Source: Consotaella salsifontis
GTDB taxonomy: Bacteria > Pseudomonadota > Alphaproteobacteria > Rhizobiales > Rhizobiaceae
Assembly: GCF_900167365.1 (NCBI RefSeq)
Contig: NZ_FUXL01000006.1
Location: 214,523-278,522 of the forward strand
Direction: 5' to 3'
Length of the DNA stretch: 64,000 nt
This document shows, in pieces, positions 36,067-45,304 of this stretch. Every line of letters starts with the position of its first letter. Position 1 is the stretch's first letter. Made by a program: the position numbers and the translations under genes. The notes beneath the pieces are model-generated. The model was not told the origin of the DNA and did not search any database. It saw only the letters and a program-made list of their open reading frames with translations.

Positions 36067-37095
36067 ATCGGCAACCGTCCTACAGGTCTGACAGAGCGCG
36101 AGGCAAGCGTTCTGACGATTTCCGGCGATGCAGCGGGGCAGCGCCTCGACCGCGTTCTCGCCCTGGAATTTCGCGAAACGCTGTCGCGCAGCCGCATCCA
36201 GGCGCTCATCGAAGAAGGTGCCGTACGGGTCGATGGAGAGGTCGTGCGTCTCGTCCGGCGCCGCATGGAGGAAGGCGAGACCGTTGTTCTGTCCCTCCCC
36301 GCTTCTACCGCCCCCGAACCGCAAGCTGAGGAAATCCCGCTCTCGATCCTTTATGAGGACGATTCGCTCATCGTCGTCGACAAGCCGGCAGGGCTCGTCG
36401 TTCATCCTGCTCCCGGCAACTGGTCCGGGACGCTCGTCAACGCGCTGCTGGCTCATTGCGGCGACAGCCTCTCGGGCATCGGCGGCGTCAGGCGACCGGG
36501 CATTGTCCATCGCCTGGACAAGGACACCAGCGGCATCATGGTCGTTGCTAAGAACGACGTGACCCATCGCGGCCTTGCCGAGCAGTTTGCCGCGCATGGC
36601 GCGGATGGCCGACTGGAAAGAGCGTATCTCGCCCTGGTTTGGGGTGTGCCGGCGCGCGCGTCAGGCGTTATCGATGCGCCTCTGGCGCGGGCGACGGGCG
36701 ACCGCACGAAGCGGGAGGTGGCTAGGTCTGAGAGGCCGGACGCGCGCCATGCGGTCACTCACTATCATGTGAAAGAATCCCTCGCCCAAGGCGCGGTGGC
36801 TCTGGTGGAGTGCCGGCTGGAAACTGGACGCACCCATCAGATTCGCGTCCATATGACGCACCTCGGCCATCCACTGATCGGCGACGAGACCTATGGGCGA
36901 GGCTTTCGCACCAAGATCGGCACTTTGGACGAGCGCGCTCAGGCCAGCGTGGCGGCGTTCAGGCGACAGGCGTTGCACGCATTCCGTCTCGCATTCGTCC
37001 ACCCGGAGAGCAATGAAAAGCTACAATTTGAAACTGGTCTTCCGCGCGATATGCAGGAACTTGTTATGGGCCTTCGCAGTTCCCATATTGAGTAG
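36067..37095 (+). CDS. rluD: RluD-type 23S rRNA pseudouridine synthase; S4 domain lacks a standard start codon
   Basis: The frame encodes an S4 RNA-binding domain (GQRLDRVLALEFRETLSRSRIQALIEEGAVRVDGEVV, split here for length) and a PsuA-type catalytic domain. The catalytic domain has VVDKPAGLVVHP, GGVRRPGIVHRLDKDTSG with the catalytic Asp, and LETGRTHQIRVHMTHLGHPLIGD. It modifies helix 69 of 23S rRNA. The frame is open from 36058 (after TAG) but has no ATG, GTG or TTG before GTG 36244, which would delete the S4 domain. The start here is ATC 36067, six bases after AGGGG. CTG 36088 (giving MTEREASVL) is the alternative, and a one-base frameshift from GTG 36060 is possible. Confidence 0.8.
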   Translation: MGNRPTGLTEREASVLTISGDAAGQRLDRVLALEFRETLSRSRIQALIEEGAVRVDGEVVRLVRRRMEEGETVVLSLPASTAPEPQAEEIPLSILYEDDSLIVVDKPAGLVVHPAPGNWSGTLVNALLAHCGDSLSGIGGVRRPGIVHRLDKDTSGIMVVAKNDVTHRGLAEQFAAHGADGRLERAYLALVWGVPARASGVIDAPLARATGDRTKREVARSERPDARHAVTHYHVKESLAQGAVALVECRLETGRTHQIRVHMTHLGHPLIGDETYGRGFRTKIGTLDERAQASVAAFRRQALHAFRLAFVHPESNEKLQFETGLPRDMQELVMGLRSSHIE

Positions 37096-37276
37096 CTCAC
37101 GAAGAATGGGCAGAATCCCGCAGAGTGCGGGAGAATGTCGCGCTTCAGCGACCGCCCTATTTGTGACTTGGATTCACAGGATAAGTTTCGAACGACGAGA
37201 TCGCGGGCTGGCCTTGTGGGCAGCCTGTGAAAATGCCGGCTTCGCATGAAGCGGCACCGTTCAAGGAGGGTGCATC

Positions 37277-38182
37277 ATGGCCCAGATCAATTTGCCGACA
37301 ATCGCTTCCGGAGAAGGCGGCCTCAGCCGCTATCTCGACGAAATTCGGCGCTTCCCCATGCTCGAGCCGCAGGAAGAGTACATGCTCGCGAAGCGTTACG
37401 CCGAGCATGGCGATCGTGACGCGGCTCACCGACTTGTCACCAGCCATTTGCGGTTGGTCGCCAAGATCGCGATGGGCTATCGCGGCTACGGCTTGCCCGT
37501 GGGAGAAGTGATATCCGAAGGCAATGTCGGCCTCATGCAGGCGGTCAAGCGCTTCGATCCGGAGCGGGGGTTCCGCCTCGCGACCTACGCCATGTGGTGG
37601 ATCAAGGCTTCGATCCAGGAATACATCCTGCGATCCTGGAGCCTGGTGAAGATGGGCACCACTGCGAACCAGAAGCGGCTGTTCTTCAACCTTCGGAAGA
37701 TGAAGAGCAGGCTCCAGGCGCTTGAGGAAGGCGATCTGAAGCCCGATCAAGTGAACCAGATCGCCACACAGCTCGGCGTGAGTGAGGACGAGGTGATTTC
37801 GATGAATCGCCGCCTCTCCGGCGATGCATCGCTCAACTCGCCGATTCGCGCGACGGAAGGAGAGTCTGGCGAATGGCAGGATTGGCTGGTCGATCAGTCG
37901 GAAAGCCAGGAGCAGATGCTGGCCGAGCAGGATGAGCTCGAACAACGGCGCACCATGCTTCAGGATGCCATGGGCGTCCTCAACGAACGCGAGCGCCGCA
38001 TTTTCGAGGCACGTCGTCTGGCCGAAGAGCCGCTGACGCTGGAGGCCCTGTCGAGCGAATTCGACATCAGCCGCGAGCGCGTGCGGCAGATCGAGGTTCG
38101 CGCCTTCGAAAAGGTTCAGAAGGCTGTCCGTGAATCCGCCGAGCAGGCCGAGCGGCAGCCGAGGGCGCTTGAAACGGCCTAG
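37277..38182 (+). CDS. rpoH: RNA polymerase sigma-32 factor RpoH
   Basis: 301 aa. Region 2 reads HLRLVAKIAMGYRGYGLPVGEVISEGNVGLMQAVKRFDPERGFRLATYAMWWIKASIQEYI, seen in consecutive blocks. The RpoH box QKRLFFNLRKMK sits between regions 2 and 3. Region 4 ends with LTLEALSSEFDISRERVRQIEVRAFEKVQ. It directs transcription of heat-shock genes. A very strong ribosome site (AAGGAGG) precedes the ATG. A GANTC site (GATTC) and a long upstream leader (37096-37276) are present. FtsH, which degrades sigma-32 in other bacteria, is encoded about 12 kb away. Confidence 0.96.
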   Translation: MAQINLPTIASGEGGLSRYLDEIRRFPMLEPQEEYMLAKRYAEHGDRDAAHRLVTSHLRLVAKIAMGYRGYGLPVGEVISEGNVGLMQAVKRFDPERGFRLATYAMWWIKASIQEYILRSWSLVKMGTTANQKRLFFNLRKMKSRLQALEEGDLKPDQVNQIATQLGVSEDEVISMNRRLSGDASLNSPIRATEGESGEWQDWLVDQSESQEQMLAEQDELEQRRTMLQDAMGVLNERERRIFEARRLAEEPLTLEALSSEFDISRERVRQIEVRAFEKVQKAVRESAEQAERQPRALETA

Positions 38183-38524
38183 TTGCCCAAAAGATCGCAA
38201 ATCAGATTGAGCGAAAGGCCCCGGCGTGTACAACGCCGGGGCCTTTCGCATATCGGAGGCTAGGCCGTTGCGTCGCGTGTCGCCGGCCTATTGGATGAAC
38301 TGGCTGAAGATCCGCATGACCTGTGGCGCACCGCAACAGCCGCAATCTACGGCCCCCGCCTCGCGATCTCGAGGCTCTTTGGCCTTCTGACCTGAAGGTG
38401 CGTCGCACCCAGCCCTGCGGCATTCCGTCATACTCCTATGCATCCACCTTCCGCCCCCGACGTCCCAGGGATAGCTTCCATTCGTATCTTGGATATTAGA
38501 ATTCTAGGATATTGGAGGATCACC
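38183..38524. other. 342-base intergenic region rpoH to hydrolase
   Basis: It contains the rpoH terminator and, just before the hydrolase start, an unusual AT-rich element. The repeat GGATATT occurs at 38491-38497 and 38507-38513 around the palindrome TAGAATTCTA (38497-38506). This is probably promoter or operator sequence. Nothing else is recognisable. Confidence 0.5.
38211..38249 (+). terminator. long perfect hairpin terminator of rpoH
   Basis: A perfect 17-bp stem starting GCGAAAGGCCCCGGCGT, with a 5-base loop. The T-run is short and lies within the stem (CCTTTCGC). Very stable; it probably also protects the rpoH 3' end. Confidence 0.75.
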
Positions 38525-39523
38525 GTGGATTTCATTGGAACGCAAAAACTTGGACTGGGCGCGGCGATAGCGCTTTCCCTCGGGCTGGGAGGTTTGATCG
38601 GAATGACTCCCGCGACGCCGGCGCACGCTGAGGCGCTTGCCAACAAGCAGGTTATCGAACTGTGGCCGTCGGTGCCGCCCGGAACGGAAGCCAGCAAGGC
38701 CACGCCGACGATCACCGAGCGCAGCAAGACACTCTTTCAGGCGGACAGGGCTCTCACCGGGATAATTGCGCCTTCGCTGACGGCCATTGTTCCCGAACAC
38801 CCAAATGGCACTGCAATGATCGTCGCGCCAGGCGGGGCCTACGCACGGGTGGTGCTCGACAAGGAAGGCCAGGAGATAGTCGACTGGTTGCGTCCGCTCG
38901 GCATCACCGTCTTTCTCATGACCTATCGCCTTCCCGCCGAGGGCCACGCCGACGGCAAGGACGTGCCGCTTGAGGACGGCCAACGGGCTGTTCGCCTGAT
39001 CCGGGAGCATGCTTCCGAATGGAACCTCGACCCCCAGCGGATCGGCTTCATGGGCTTTTCGGCAGCGGGCCATCTCGGAGCATCGCTGATCACCGGCTTC
39101 GACAAGAAGGTCTATGAGCCGATCGACGAGACCGACAAGGTCAGCGCCCGACCCGATTTCGCGATCCTTGGCTATCCGGTGGTCTCGATGGATGCCGACG
39201 TGACCCACCTGGAGTCGCGCACCAACCTCATCGGCAAGGACCCAAGCCCAGCGCTGATCGAAGAGTACTCACCCGACAAGCATGTCACAGGCGACACGCC
39301 GAAGACGTTCATTGTCCTTGCAGACGACGATCCGGCCGTGCCGCCGGAAAACTCGATCCGGCTCTTCTCGGCTCTGAGAAAGGCGGGCGTGGCGGCCGAG
39401 ATGCACGTCTTCATGGAAGGCGGACACGGCTTCGGCATCGTGCGCGCCGCAGGACTGCCGGCCGGCGAATACTGGCCGGCGCTCTGCACTGCATGGATGC
39501 AGCGAATCGGCATTCTCAAGTGA
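38525..39523 (+). CDS. exported alpha/beta hydrolase (esterase/BD-FAE-like)
   Basis: 332 aa from a GTG start supported by GGAGGATCACC. It has a signal peptide (LGLGAAIALSLGLGGLIGMTPATPAHAEA). The hydrolase fold shows the oxyanion segment VAPGGAY, nucleophile elbow GFSAAGH, acid Asp in VLADDDPAVPPENS and catalytic His in EGGHGFG. This pattern matches carbohydrate-esterase-like alpha/beta hydrolases acting on acetylated sugars or glycosyl esters. It likely works in the periplasm. It stands alone. The substrate is not provable from sequence. Confidence 0.88.
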   Translation: MDFIGTQKLGLGAAIALSLGLGGLIGMTPATPAHAEALANKQVIELWPSVPPGTEASKATPTITERSKTLFQADRALTGIIAPSLTAIVPEHPNGTAMIVAPGGAYARVVLDKEGQEIVDWLRPLGITVFLMTYRLPAEGHADGKDVPLEDGQRAVRLIREHASEWNLDPQRIGFMGFSAAGHLGASLITGFDKKVYEPIDETDKVSARPDFAILGYPVVSMDADVTHLESRTNLIGKDPSPALIEEYSPDKHVTGDTPKTFIVLADDDPAVPPENSIRLFSALRKAGVAAEMHVFMEGGHGFGIVRAAGLPAGEYWPALCTAWMQRIGILK

Positions 39524-39646
39524 GCGGCTCGCTCCGGCGATGCCTCACAATGCATCGATGAAACGGATGAAGGACGGCACTAAGGCCGCCCTTCATCGTC
39601 AAGTCGCGCACATCCGCACGGAACCACACGGGTCCCGACACGACGA

Positions 39647-41707
39647 TCAAGTCTTGGCGGCGGACCAAGCGTCGAACGCCTGCTCGAACACGCGGTCGCC
39701 CGGAACACCCTTCTCGATCGACAACAAGGCCCGGCGCCCATTCGAATAGGAAATGGGGATGTCGATCCACTCCTGATTCTTCAAAAGCTGTAGATTGGTC
39801 TTCACCGCCTGATCGAGATCGTTGAGGGCGATGATGAAGAAGCCATCCGAGATCTTGCCGGCCACACCGACCAGCGGCTCGCCTCGCGACTGCTCCGATG
39901 GCTTCAGCGCCAGCCGCTGGATATTGGCGATCTGTCCGCCAGGAAAATCCGGAGGAACGTCGAAGTTGAGCTCGATAACGTGGCTTGCCGGCAGCGTCAC
40001 GTCCGTGTTCCGCCGGATCGTCATCGTCATCTTGAGGTTGATTTCCGAGACATCAGCAACGGCGCGGATTGCCGGTTCGGCCGGCTCTCCGTCCGCAGGA
40101 GGCTCGTTGACCAAGCTCCAGACCACCTGCGCAGGCTGCTGGCGACCCGGTTCGGTCTGCGACCGTTCCTCATAGAACATGCCGTTCTGAGCGACAGGCA
40201 CTCCCTGCGCGGCGGGAGGCGTCGCCGTGTCGCTCGCAGCCGGCGGCGGTGTGCTCGTCTCTGACTGGCCGTTGTTTGGCGCATTGGTTGCCGGCGGCTG
40301 GGTCGAAGGTGTCGGTTCCGCCGAGGGTTCCGGCGAAGCGGCAGCGATATTGGTTCCTTCGTCGAAGGCATTGGTGTTCGGCTCGGCAGGGCCTTCATCG
40401 ACCTCAGTGCCGTCGGGCAGAAGGCGCTGCGTGAAGCGGCGCTTGGCCCCCCCCTGTGTTGCTGCAGAGGCCACCTGGTCTGTTTCGCCATCGGCACCCG
40501 CGCCCGGCGAAGCCGGCTCGGTTCCACCTGGCGCGGTGGCCGAGGGAGCCTCCGAACTGGCCTGCCCCGCAGACGGAGGCGTAGCGGCAGGCGAGCCGCC
40601 CGTCGAAGTGGTCGCCACCTGTGGAGCTTGCGGCGCCTCGTCGATGAGAAGGCCTTCCCAAGAGCTGCGATAGGCCCATGCGAGCGCGCCGCCAGCGATC
40701 AACACCACGCCGATCCCGATGGAGGCCAGGGTCCTCGCGCTCGGCCCGCGCCGCCGCGACATACGCGGTGCCTCGAGATCGGCAGGCGGTATCTGCTCGG
40801 AGACGTAGCGGTTTTCTTCCCCATCATCGTGGTCCCGCTCGTACTCTCCCCTGAAGCCGCCTTCATCGGTCTCCGCTTCCGCGTCACCCTGGCCGTCGAT
40901 CTCGTAGTCGTTACGAGACTGCCGACCGACGGCGTAAGAGTGAGACTCGGGAAGATAGTTCTCAGGCTCCTCCGGCTCGTCGACGAAGACCGGGGCGTCA
41001 TGGGTCGACGGCTCCGGCTCGTCCTCATAGGGCTGAGGAACAGCGGGGCTCCGCGACGGCTGAGTGGGGGCGGCAGCCGGTTCCGGATGACGCTTGAGAG
41101 GACGATAGCTCTCCCAGGTCTGCCGGCTGACGGGCGGCGCCGGCTCGTTATCCTCCGGCTCTGGAGAAGGAGCATATCGCTCTTCGACGTAAGCCTGCGC
41201 ATCGTCCGCATAATGGTCGGAAGATTGCGGCGGCTCGGGCGCAACGCGGGGCCGCTCGGCTTCAGACGCCGGAGCATAGGGAGACGGCGCCGCCACGGGA
41301 CGCGGAGTCGCCATCGATCTCGGTCTCATCGGCGGCGGCGGTGCCACCGGCCTGGGAGGCTCCGGAGACATCGGCGCTTGGTCCGGCTCAGCGGGCTCGG
41401 TCGGCGCCGGCGCCTCATCCGGAGTATCATCGGGCTCGATGGCCGACGGCTCTTCCCTCGCCGGCTCGATCTCGGCCGGCGCAGGCTCCGCTTCAGCCGC
41501 GCGATAATGCTCTTCGGTGCGCTCGATGGCGTCTTCCAGCGCCGACATGCGCGCAGCCGCCACGGCTTCGGCCAGAGGTGGGTTTGCCGCCTCCACTTGC
41601 CGAACGATCGCGGCCCGGGCCCTTTCGTAGACCTTGGCGCGCAATTGCGGCGTCTGGTGGGGGAGCCCGTCGATTGTCTTGCGCAGAACCGCGCTCAAAT
41701 CCGCCAT
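39647..41707 (-). CDS. large proline-rich single-pass membrane protein, conserved hypothetical
   Basis: 686 aa. The N-terminus MADLSAVLRKTIDGLPHQTPQLRAKVYERARAAIVRQV is a helical domain. A long Pro/Glu/Ala-rich disordered stretch follows (to about residue 320). A membrane helix (ARTLASIGIGVVLIAGGALAWAY) leads to a Ser/Thr/Pro/Ala linker and a C-terminal beta domain (about 500-686, with VVWSLVNEPPADG and VIELNFDVPPDFPGGQIANIQRL). The cytoplasmic N-domain and periplasmic C-domain could link envelope and cytoplasm. Homologues near purA are common in Rhizobiales but, to my knowledge, uncharacterised. It ends 52 bases before purA in the convergent sense of numbering (purA is upstream on this strand). 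Confidence 0.65.
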   Translation of the reverse strand: MADLSAVLRKTIDGLPHQTPQLRAKVYERARAAIVRQVEAANPPLAEAVAAARMSALEDAIERTEEHYRAAEAEPAPAEIEPAREEPSAIEPDDTPDEAPAPTEPAEPDQAPMSPEPPRPVAPPPPMRPRSMATPRPVAAPSPYAPASEAERPRVAPEPPQSSDHYADDAQAYVEERYAPSPEPEDNEPAPPVSRQTWESYRPLKRHPEPAAAPTQPSRSPAVPQPYEDEPEPSTHDAPVFVDEPEEPENYLPESHSYAVGRQSRNDYEIDGQGDAEAETDEGGFRGEYERDHDDGEENRYVSEQIPPADLEAPRMSRRRGPSARTLASIGIGVVLIAGGALAWAYRSSWEGLLIDEAPQAPQVATTSTGGSPAATPPSAGQASSEAPSATAPGGTEPASPGAGADGETDQVASAATQGGAKRRFTQRLLPDGTEVDEGPAEPNTNAFDEGTNIAAASPEPSAEPTPSTQPPATNAPNNGQSETSTPPPAASDTATPPAAQGVPVAQNGMFYEERSQTEPGRQQPAQVVWSLVNEPPADGEPAEPAIRAVADVSEINLKMTMTIRRNTDVTLPASHVIELNFDVPPDFPGGQIANIQRLALKPSEQSRGEPLVGVAGKISDGFFIIALNDLDQAVKTNLQLLKNQEWIDIPISYSNGRRALLSIEKGVPGDRVFEQAFDAWSAAKT

Positions 41708-41758
41708 GGATTTCGGTCGCTCGCTTGCTGTGACTCTGTCGTGAAAAACCGTCGATGC

Positions 41759-43051
41759 TTAGTCTTCGAAGGGATCACGAACAAGTATCGTGTCCTCTCT
41801 CTCTGGAGAGGTTGACAAAAGCGTGACAGGAGCGCCCACGAGTTCTTCGATGTGCCGGACATATTTCACGGCCGCCGCGGGAAGATCGCTCCAGCGCCGG
41901 GCGCCGGCGGTCGACTCCTTCCACCCCTCCAGAACCTCGTAGACAGGCTCCACTCGGAGCTGCGCCGCGAGATTTGCCGGCAGGTAGTCGATCTCGTGCC
42001 CGTCCAGCCGATAGCCGACGCAGATCTTGATCTCGTCCAAACCATCCAGCACGTCGAGCTTGGTCAGCGCCATCCCGTGTAGGCCGTTGAGCGCAACCGC
42101 CTGGCGCACCAACACGGCGTCGAACCAGCCGCAGCGACGCTTACGCCCGGTGACGGTTCCAAACTCGCGTCCGCGCTCTCCAAGGAATTGCCCGACCTCG
42201 TTGTCCTGCTCGGTCGGGAATGGCCCCTCGCCGACGCGGGTCGTGTAGGCCTTGACGATGCCGAGGACGAAGCCGACAGCCCCGGGCCCGAGGCCAGAAC
42301 CCGCCGCCGCCTGTCCCGAGACCGTGTTGGATGAAGTGACGAAGGGATAGGTGCCGTGATCGATGTCCAGAAGGGTTCCCTGCGCGCCCTCGAAGAGGAT
42401 GCGATCGCCGCGCCGACGCCGCTCGTCCAGCAGATGCCAAACGCGGTCGATATATGGCGCGATCTCGCCAGCCACCGACGTCAGCTCCTCCAGGATCGTC
42501 TCGGTTTTGACCTCCGGCTGCCCCAGCCCACGCCGTAGCGGATTGTGGTGCGCCAGAAGCCGCTCGACCCGCTCGGGCAGAACGTCGAGTTCGGCGAGGT
42601 CCATCACCCGGATGGCCCGCCGTCCCACCTTGTCCTCATAGGCGGGGCCGATGCCTCGGCCGGTCGTGCCGATGCGCGTGCCGCTAGCGGCGCTTTCCCG
42701 GATCTGGTCCAGTTCCCTGTGGAGAGACAGAATCAAGGCGGCGTTGTCCGCGATTCGCAGGCGGTCAGGAGCGATCGTGACGCCCAGCGCCTCGACGCGC
42801 TTCTTCTCGGCGAGAAACGCATGGGGATCAAAAACGACGCCGTTGCCGATGACCGAGAGCTTGCCTTCCCGAACCACGCCGGACGGCAGAAGCGAGAGCT
42901 TGTAGGACACGCCGTCGACCACCAAGGTATGGCCGGCATTGTGCCCCCCCTGGAAGCGAACGATAACATCGGCCCTCTCCGAGAGCCAATCGACGATCTT
43001 GCCCTTCCCTTCGTCACCCCACTGCGAACCGATGACGACGACGTTTGCCAT
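41759..43051 (-). CDS. purA: adenylosuccinate synthetase
   Basis: 430 aa, full length. It joins IMP and aspartate with GTP in AMP synthesis. The GTP loop is [15 protein letters not shown]. Next is [10 protein letters not shown] with the catalytic His. Other blocks are [53 protein letters not shown] and a [19 protein letters not shown]-base motif. The start is immediate to the GTP loop, as is usual. Monocistronic by spacing; 439 bases separate it from serA upstream. Confidence 0.97.
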   Translation of the reverse strand: MANVVVIGSQWGDEGKGKIVDWLSERADVIVRFQGGHNAGHTLVVDGVSYKLSLLPSGVVREGKLSVIGNGVVFDPHAFLAEKKRVEALGVTIAPDRLRIADNAALILSLHRELDQIRESAASGTRIGTTGRGIGPAYEDKVGRRAIRVMDLAELDVLPERVERLLAHHNPLRRGLGQPEVKTETILEELTSVAGEIAPYIDRVWHLLDERRRRGDRILFEGAQGTLLDIDHGTYPFVTSSNTVSGQAAAGSGLGPGAVGFVLGIVKAYTTRVGEGPFPTEQDNEVGQFLGERGREFGTVTGRKRRCGWFDAVLVRQAVALNGLHGMALTKLDVLDGLDEIKICVGYRLDGHEIDYLPANLAAQLRVEPVYEVLEGWKESTAGARRWSDLPAAAVKYVRHIEELVGAPVTLLSTSPEREDTILVRDPFED

Positions 43052-43490
43052 GATTTCTCCTTCCGGCGTCAGGTCCCTGCGCCACGACGGCGGACTATAG
43101 TGAAGCCGGCGTCACGATGCGAGGCCGCAACGCTGGTTTTCCCTGGTCAGCGGGCCGCGGAAAACCATTTTTCGTCAGCCGCGCCACCGCCATCCCGTCG
43201 CGGCCGACGAAGAATGCATCCGCCAAGCCATGATCCAGATACAGAGGCCGGCGGCAAGGAGAGGTTCATCCCCCCTTACCGCCGGCCCGCCCGCACGAAA
43301 GCCGAGTGAACTTCAAGAGAACTTCACGCCAAAACAAAGCGTTGAAGCAAAATCCGGATTCTATCTATCATATTTCATTCCGGAGCATGACGCTCAAAGG
43401 CCACATGACCTTCCGAAAAAGGTCATGCCCAGTCAGCGCGTTAGAGCGACATCCGGATTCGATATCCCATTTTGCTTTCAAGCGTCGTGG
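43052..43490. repeat. 439-base intergenic region with a repeat-like element
   Basis: No gene. Around 43320-43470 it shows a direct repeat ATCCGGATTC (43352-43361 and 43451-43460) and a perfect 9-bp hairpin (43404-43427, CATGACCTT/AAGGTCATG). TTCATTCCGGAGCATGA occurs near 43375-43391. This resembles degenerate copies of the GATCATGCTCC-type intergenic elements common in Rhizobiales genomes. The hairpin may also end the serA transcript. Copy number elsewhere is not visible here. Confidence 0.45.
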
Positions 43491-45083
43491 TCAGACGTCG
43501 AAGACCAGAGGCTTGGCCTGGCCGATACCAGCGAGAGCACGCACTTCCGCCAGGAATTCATCGCTCAGCGGCTCGTCGAGATAGAGAAGAGCGATGGCGT
43601 TGCCGCCCTGCTCGTCGCGGCCGAGCTGGAAGTTGGCGATGTTGACGCCGTTCTTGCCGAAGGCCGTGCCGAGCTGGCCGATGACGCCGGGCGTGTCGCG
43701 ATTGGTCGTGTAGAGCATGTAGCGGCCGACCTCGGCCTCCATGTTGATGCCCTTGATCTGGATGAAGCGGGGCTTGCCGTCCTGGAAGCAGGTGCCGGCG
43801 ATGGACCGGGTCTGCTTCTCCGTCGTGACAGTGACCTTGATGTAGCCGTCGAAGACGCCGGTCTTGTCGCGCCGCACCTCGGAAAGTCGGATCCCGCGCT
43901 CCTTGGCCATGATGGGCGCCGAAACCATGTTGACGGTCTGGACGAGCGGCTTCAGGAGCCCGGCGACCGCAGCGCTGGTCAGCGCCTTGGTGTTCATGCC
44001 AGCGGTGATGCCGTCGTAGAGAATCTCGATCTCCTGGATCGGGCTTTCCGTCACCTGCCCAGCGAACGAGCCAAGGATTTCGGCCAGCTTGACGAACGGC
44101 GTCAGGATCGGCGCCTCCTCGGCGGAGATCGACGGCATGTTGAGCGCGTTGGAAACCGCGCCTTCGATGAGGTAATCCGCCATCTGCTCGGCGACCTGAA
44201 GCGCCACGTTCTCCTGGGCTTCCTGCGTCGAAGCGCCAAGATGCGGCGTGCAGATGACGTTCTCCATGCCGAAGAGCGGGCTATCGACCGCCGGCTCCGT
44301 CTCGAACACGTCGATCGCCGCGCCCGCCACTTTGCCGCTCTTCAACCCTTCCACCAGATCAGCCTCGACGACCAAACCGCCCCGCGCGCAATTAATGATA
44401 CGCACGCCCCGCTTCATCATCGCGATCGCATCGGCATCGATCACGCCGCGCGTCTTGTCGGTCAGCGGCGTGTGAAGGGTGATGAAGTCGGCGCGGTGGA
44501 AAAGTTCATCGAGCTCGACCTTCTCGACCCCCAGATGTGCCGCCCGATCCGTCGAAAGGAAGGGATCGTAAGCGATGACCTTCATCTTCAAGCCCACCGC
44601 GCGCGTCGCCACGATCGATCCGATATTGCCGCAACCGATGATGCCAAGCGTCTTGCCGGTGATCTCGATGCCCATGAAGCGGTTCTTTTCCCATTTGCCC
44701 GCCTGCGTCGAGGCATCGGCGGCCGGCAGCTGGCGCGCCAGTCCGAACATCATGGCGATGGCGTGCTCGGCGGTCGTGATGGAATTGCCGAAAGGCGTAT
44801 TCATCACGATGATGCCCTTGCGCGAGGCCGAGGGAATATCGACGTTGTCGACACCGATGCCGGCGCGGCCGATGACCCTGAGGCGCCCGGCCGCCGCGAT
44901 GACCTTTTCGGTCACTTTCGTCGCGGAGCGAATGGCCAGACCGTCATACTGGCCGATGATTTCGAGAAGCTTTTCCTTGTCCTTGCCGACGTCAGGAAGA
45001 TAGTCGACCTCGACGCCGCGATCCTTGAAGATCTGGACAGCGGTTGTGGAAAGCTTGTCGGAAACGAGAACGCGCGGTGCCAT
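43491..45083 (-). CDS. serA: D-3-phosphoglycerate dehydrogenase
   Basis: 530 aa, long-form SerA with a C-terminal regulatory region. It oxidises 3-phosphoglycerate, the first step to serine. NAD site: KTLGIIGCGNIGSIVATRAVGL. Catalytic residues are in INCARGGLVVEADL (Arg), DVFETEPA (Glu) and CTPHLGAST (His). An intervening domain and an ACT domain (LYTTNRDTPGVIGQLGTAFGKNGVNIANFQLGRDEQGG) bind serine. The frame is open 107 codons upstream, but homologous protein starts at MAPRVLVSDKLS with GAAGGG before it. It is downstream of serC on the same strand (221-base gap), probably one transcript. Confidence 0.97.
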   Translation of the reverse strand: MAPRVLVSDKLSTTAVQIFKDRGVEVDYLPDVGKDKEKLLEIIGQYDGLAIRSATKVTEKVIAAAGRLRVIGRAGIGVDNVDIPSASRKGIIVMNTPFGNSITTAEHAIAMMFGLARQLPAADASTQAGKWEKNRFMGIEITGKTLGIIGCGNIGSIVATRAVGLKMKVIAYDPFLSTDRAAHLGVEKVELDELFHRADFITLHTPLTDKTRGVIDADAIAMMKRGVRIINCARGGLVVEADLVEGLKSGKVAGAAIDVFETEPAVDSPLFGMENVICTPHLGASTQEAQENVALQVAEQMADYLIEGAVSNALNMPSISAEEAPILTPFVKLAEILGSFAGQVTESPIQEIEILYDGITAGMNTKALTSAAVAGLLKPLVQTVNMVSAPIMAKERGIRLSEVRRDKTGVFDGYIKVTVTTEKQTRSIAGTCFQDGKPRFIQIKGINMEAEVGRYMLYTTNRDTPGVIGQLGTAFGKNGVNIANFQLGRDEQGGNAIALLYLDEPLSDEFLAEVRALAGIGQAKPLVFDV

Positions 45084-45304
45084 CGAAAGCCCTTCGGAAA
45101 AAGAAAAAGACGGAACGCCAACGGCCGCGGCCGTCACCGGCCGCATCCCTTGATCATTCATGACAAGGGGGATTACGAGCCTCAACGGCGGCACCCCTGG
45201 TCGATCGGACTGAATTTTGAGGATATTCCTGCGCCGACCCTCAGCCTGATTAGCTGAAGATCGACGAACGCCAACAACTGGGAACGCGAGAAACGCGCAG
45301 CGAC

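Noticed and set aside
43230..45257. 675-codon plus-strand open frame opposite serA
   Set aside because: It is antisense to the clearly genuine serA, has Arg/Asp/His-rich low-complexity translation and no ribosome site. Such shadows are common at this GC content.
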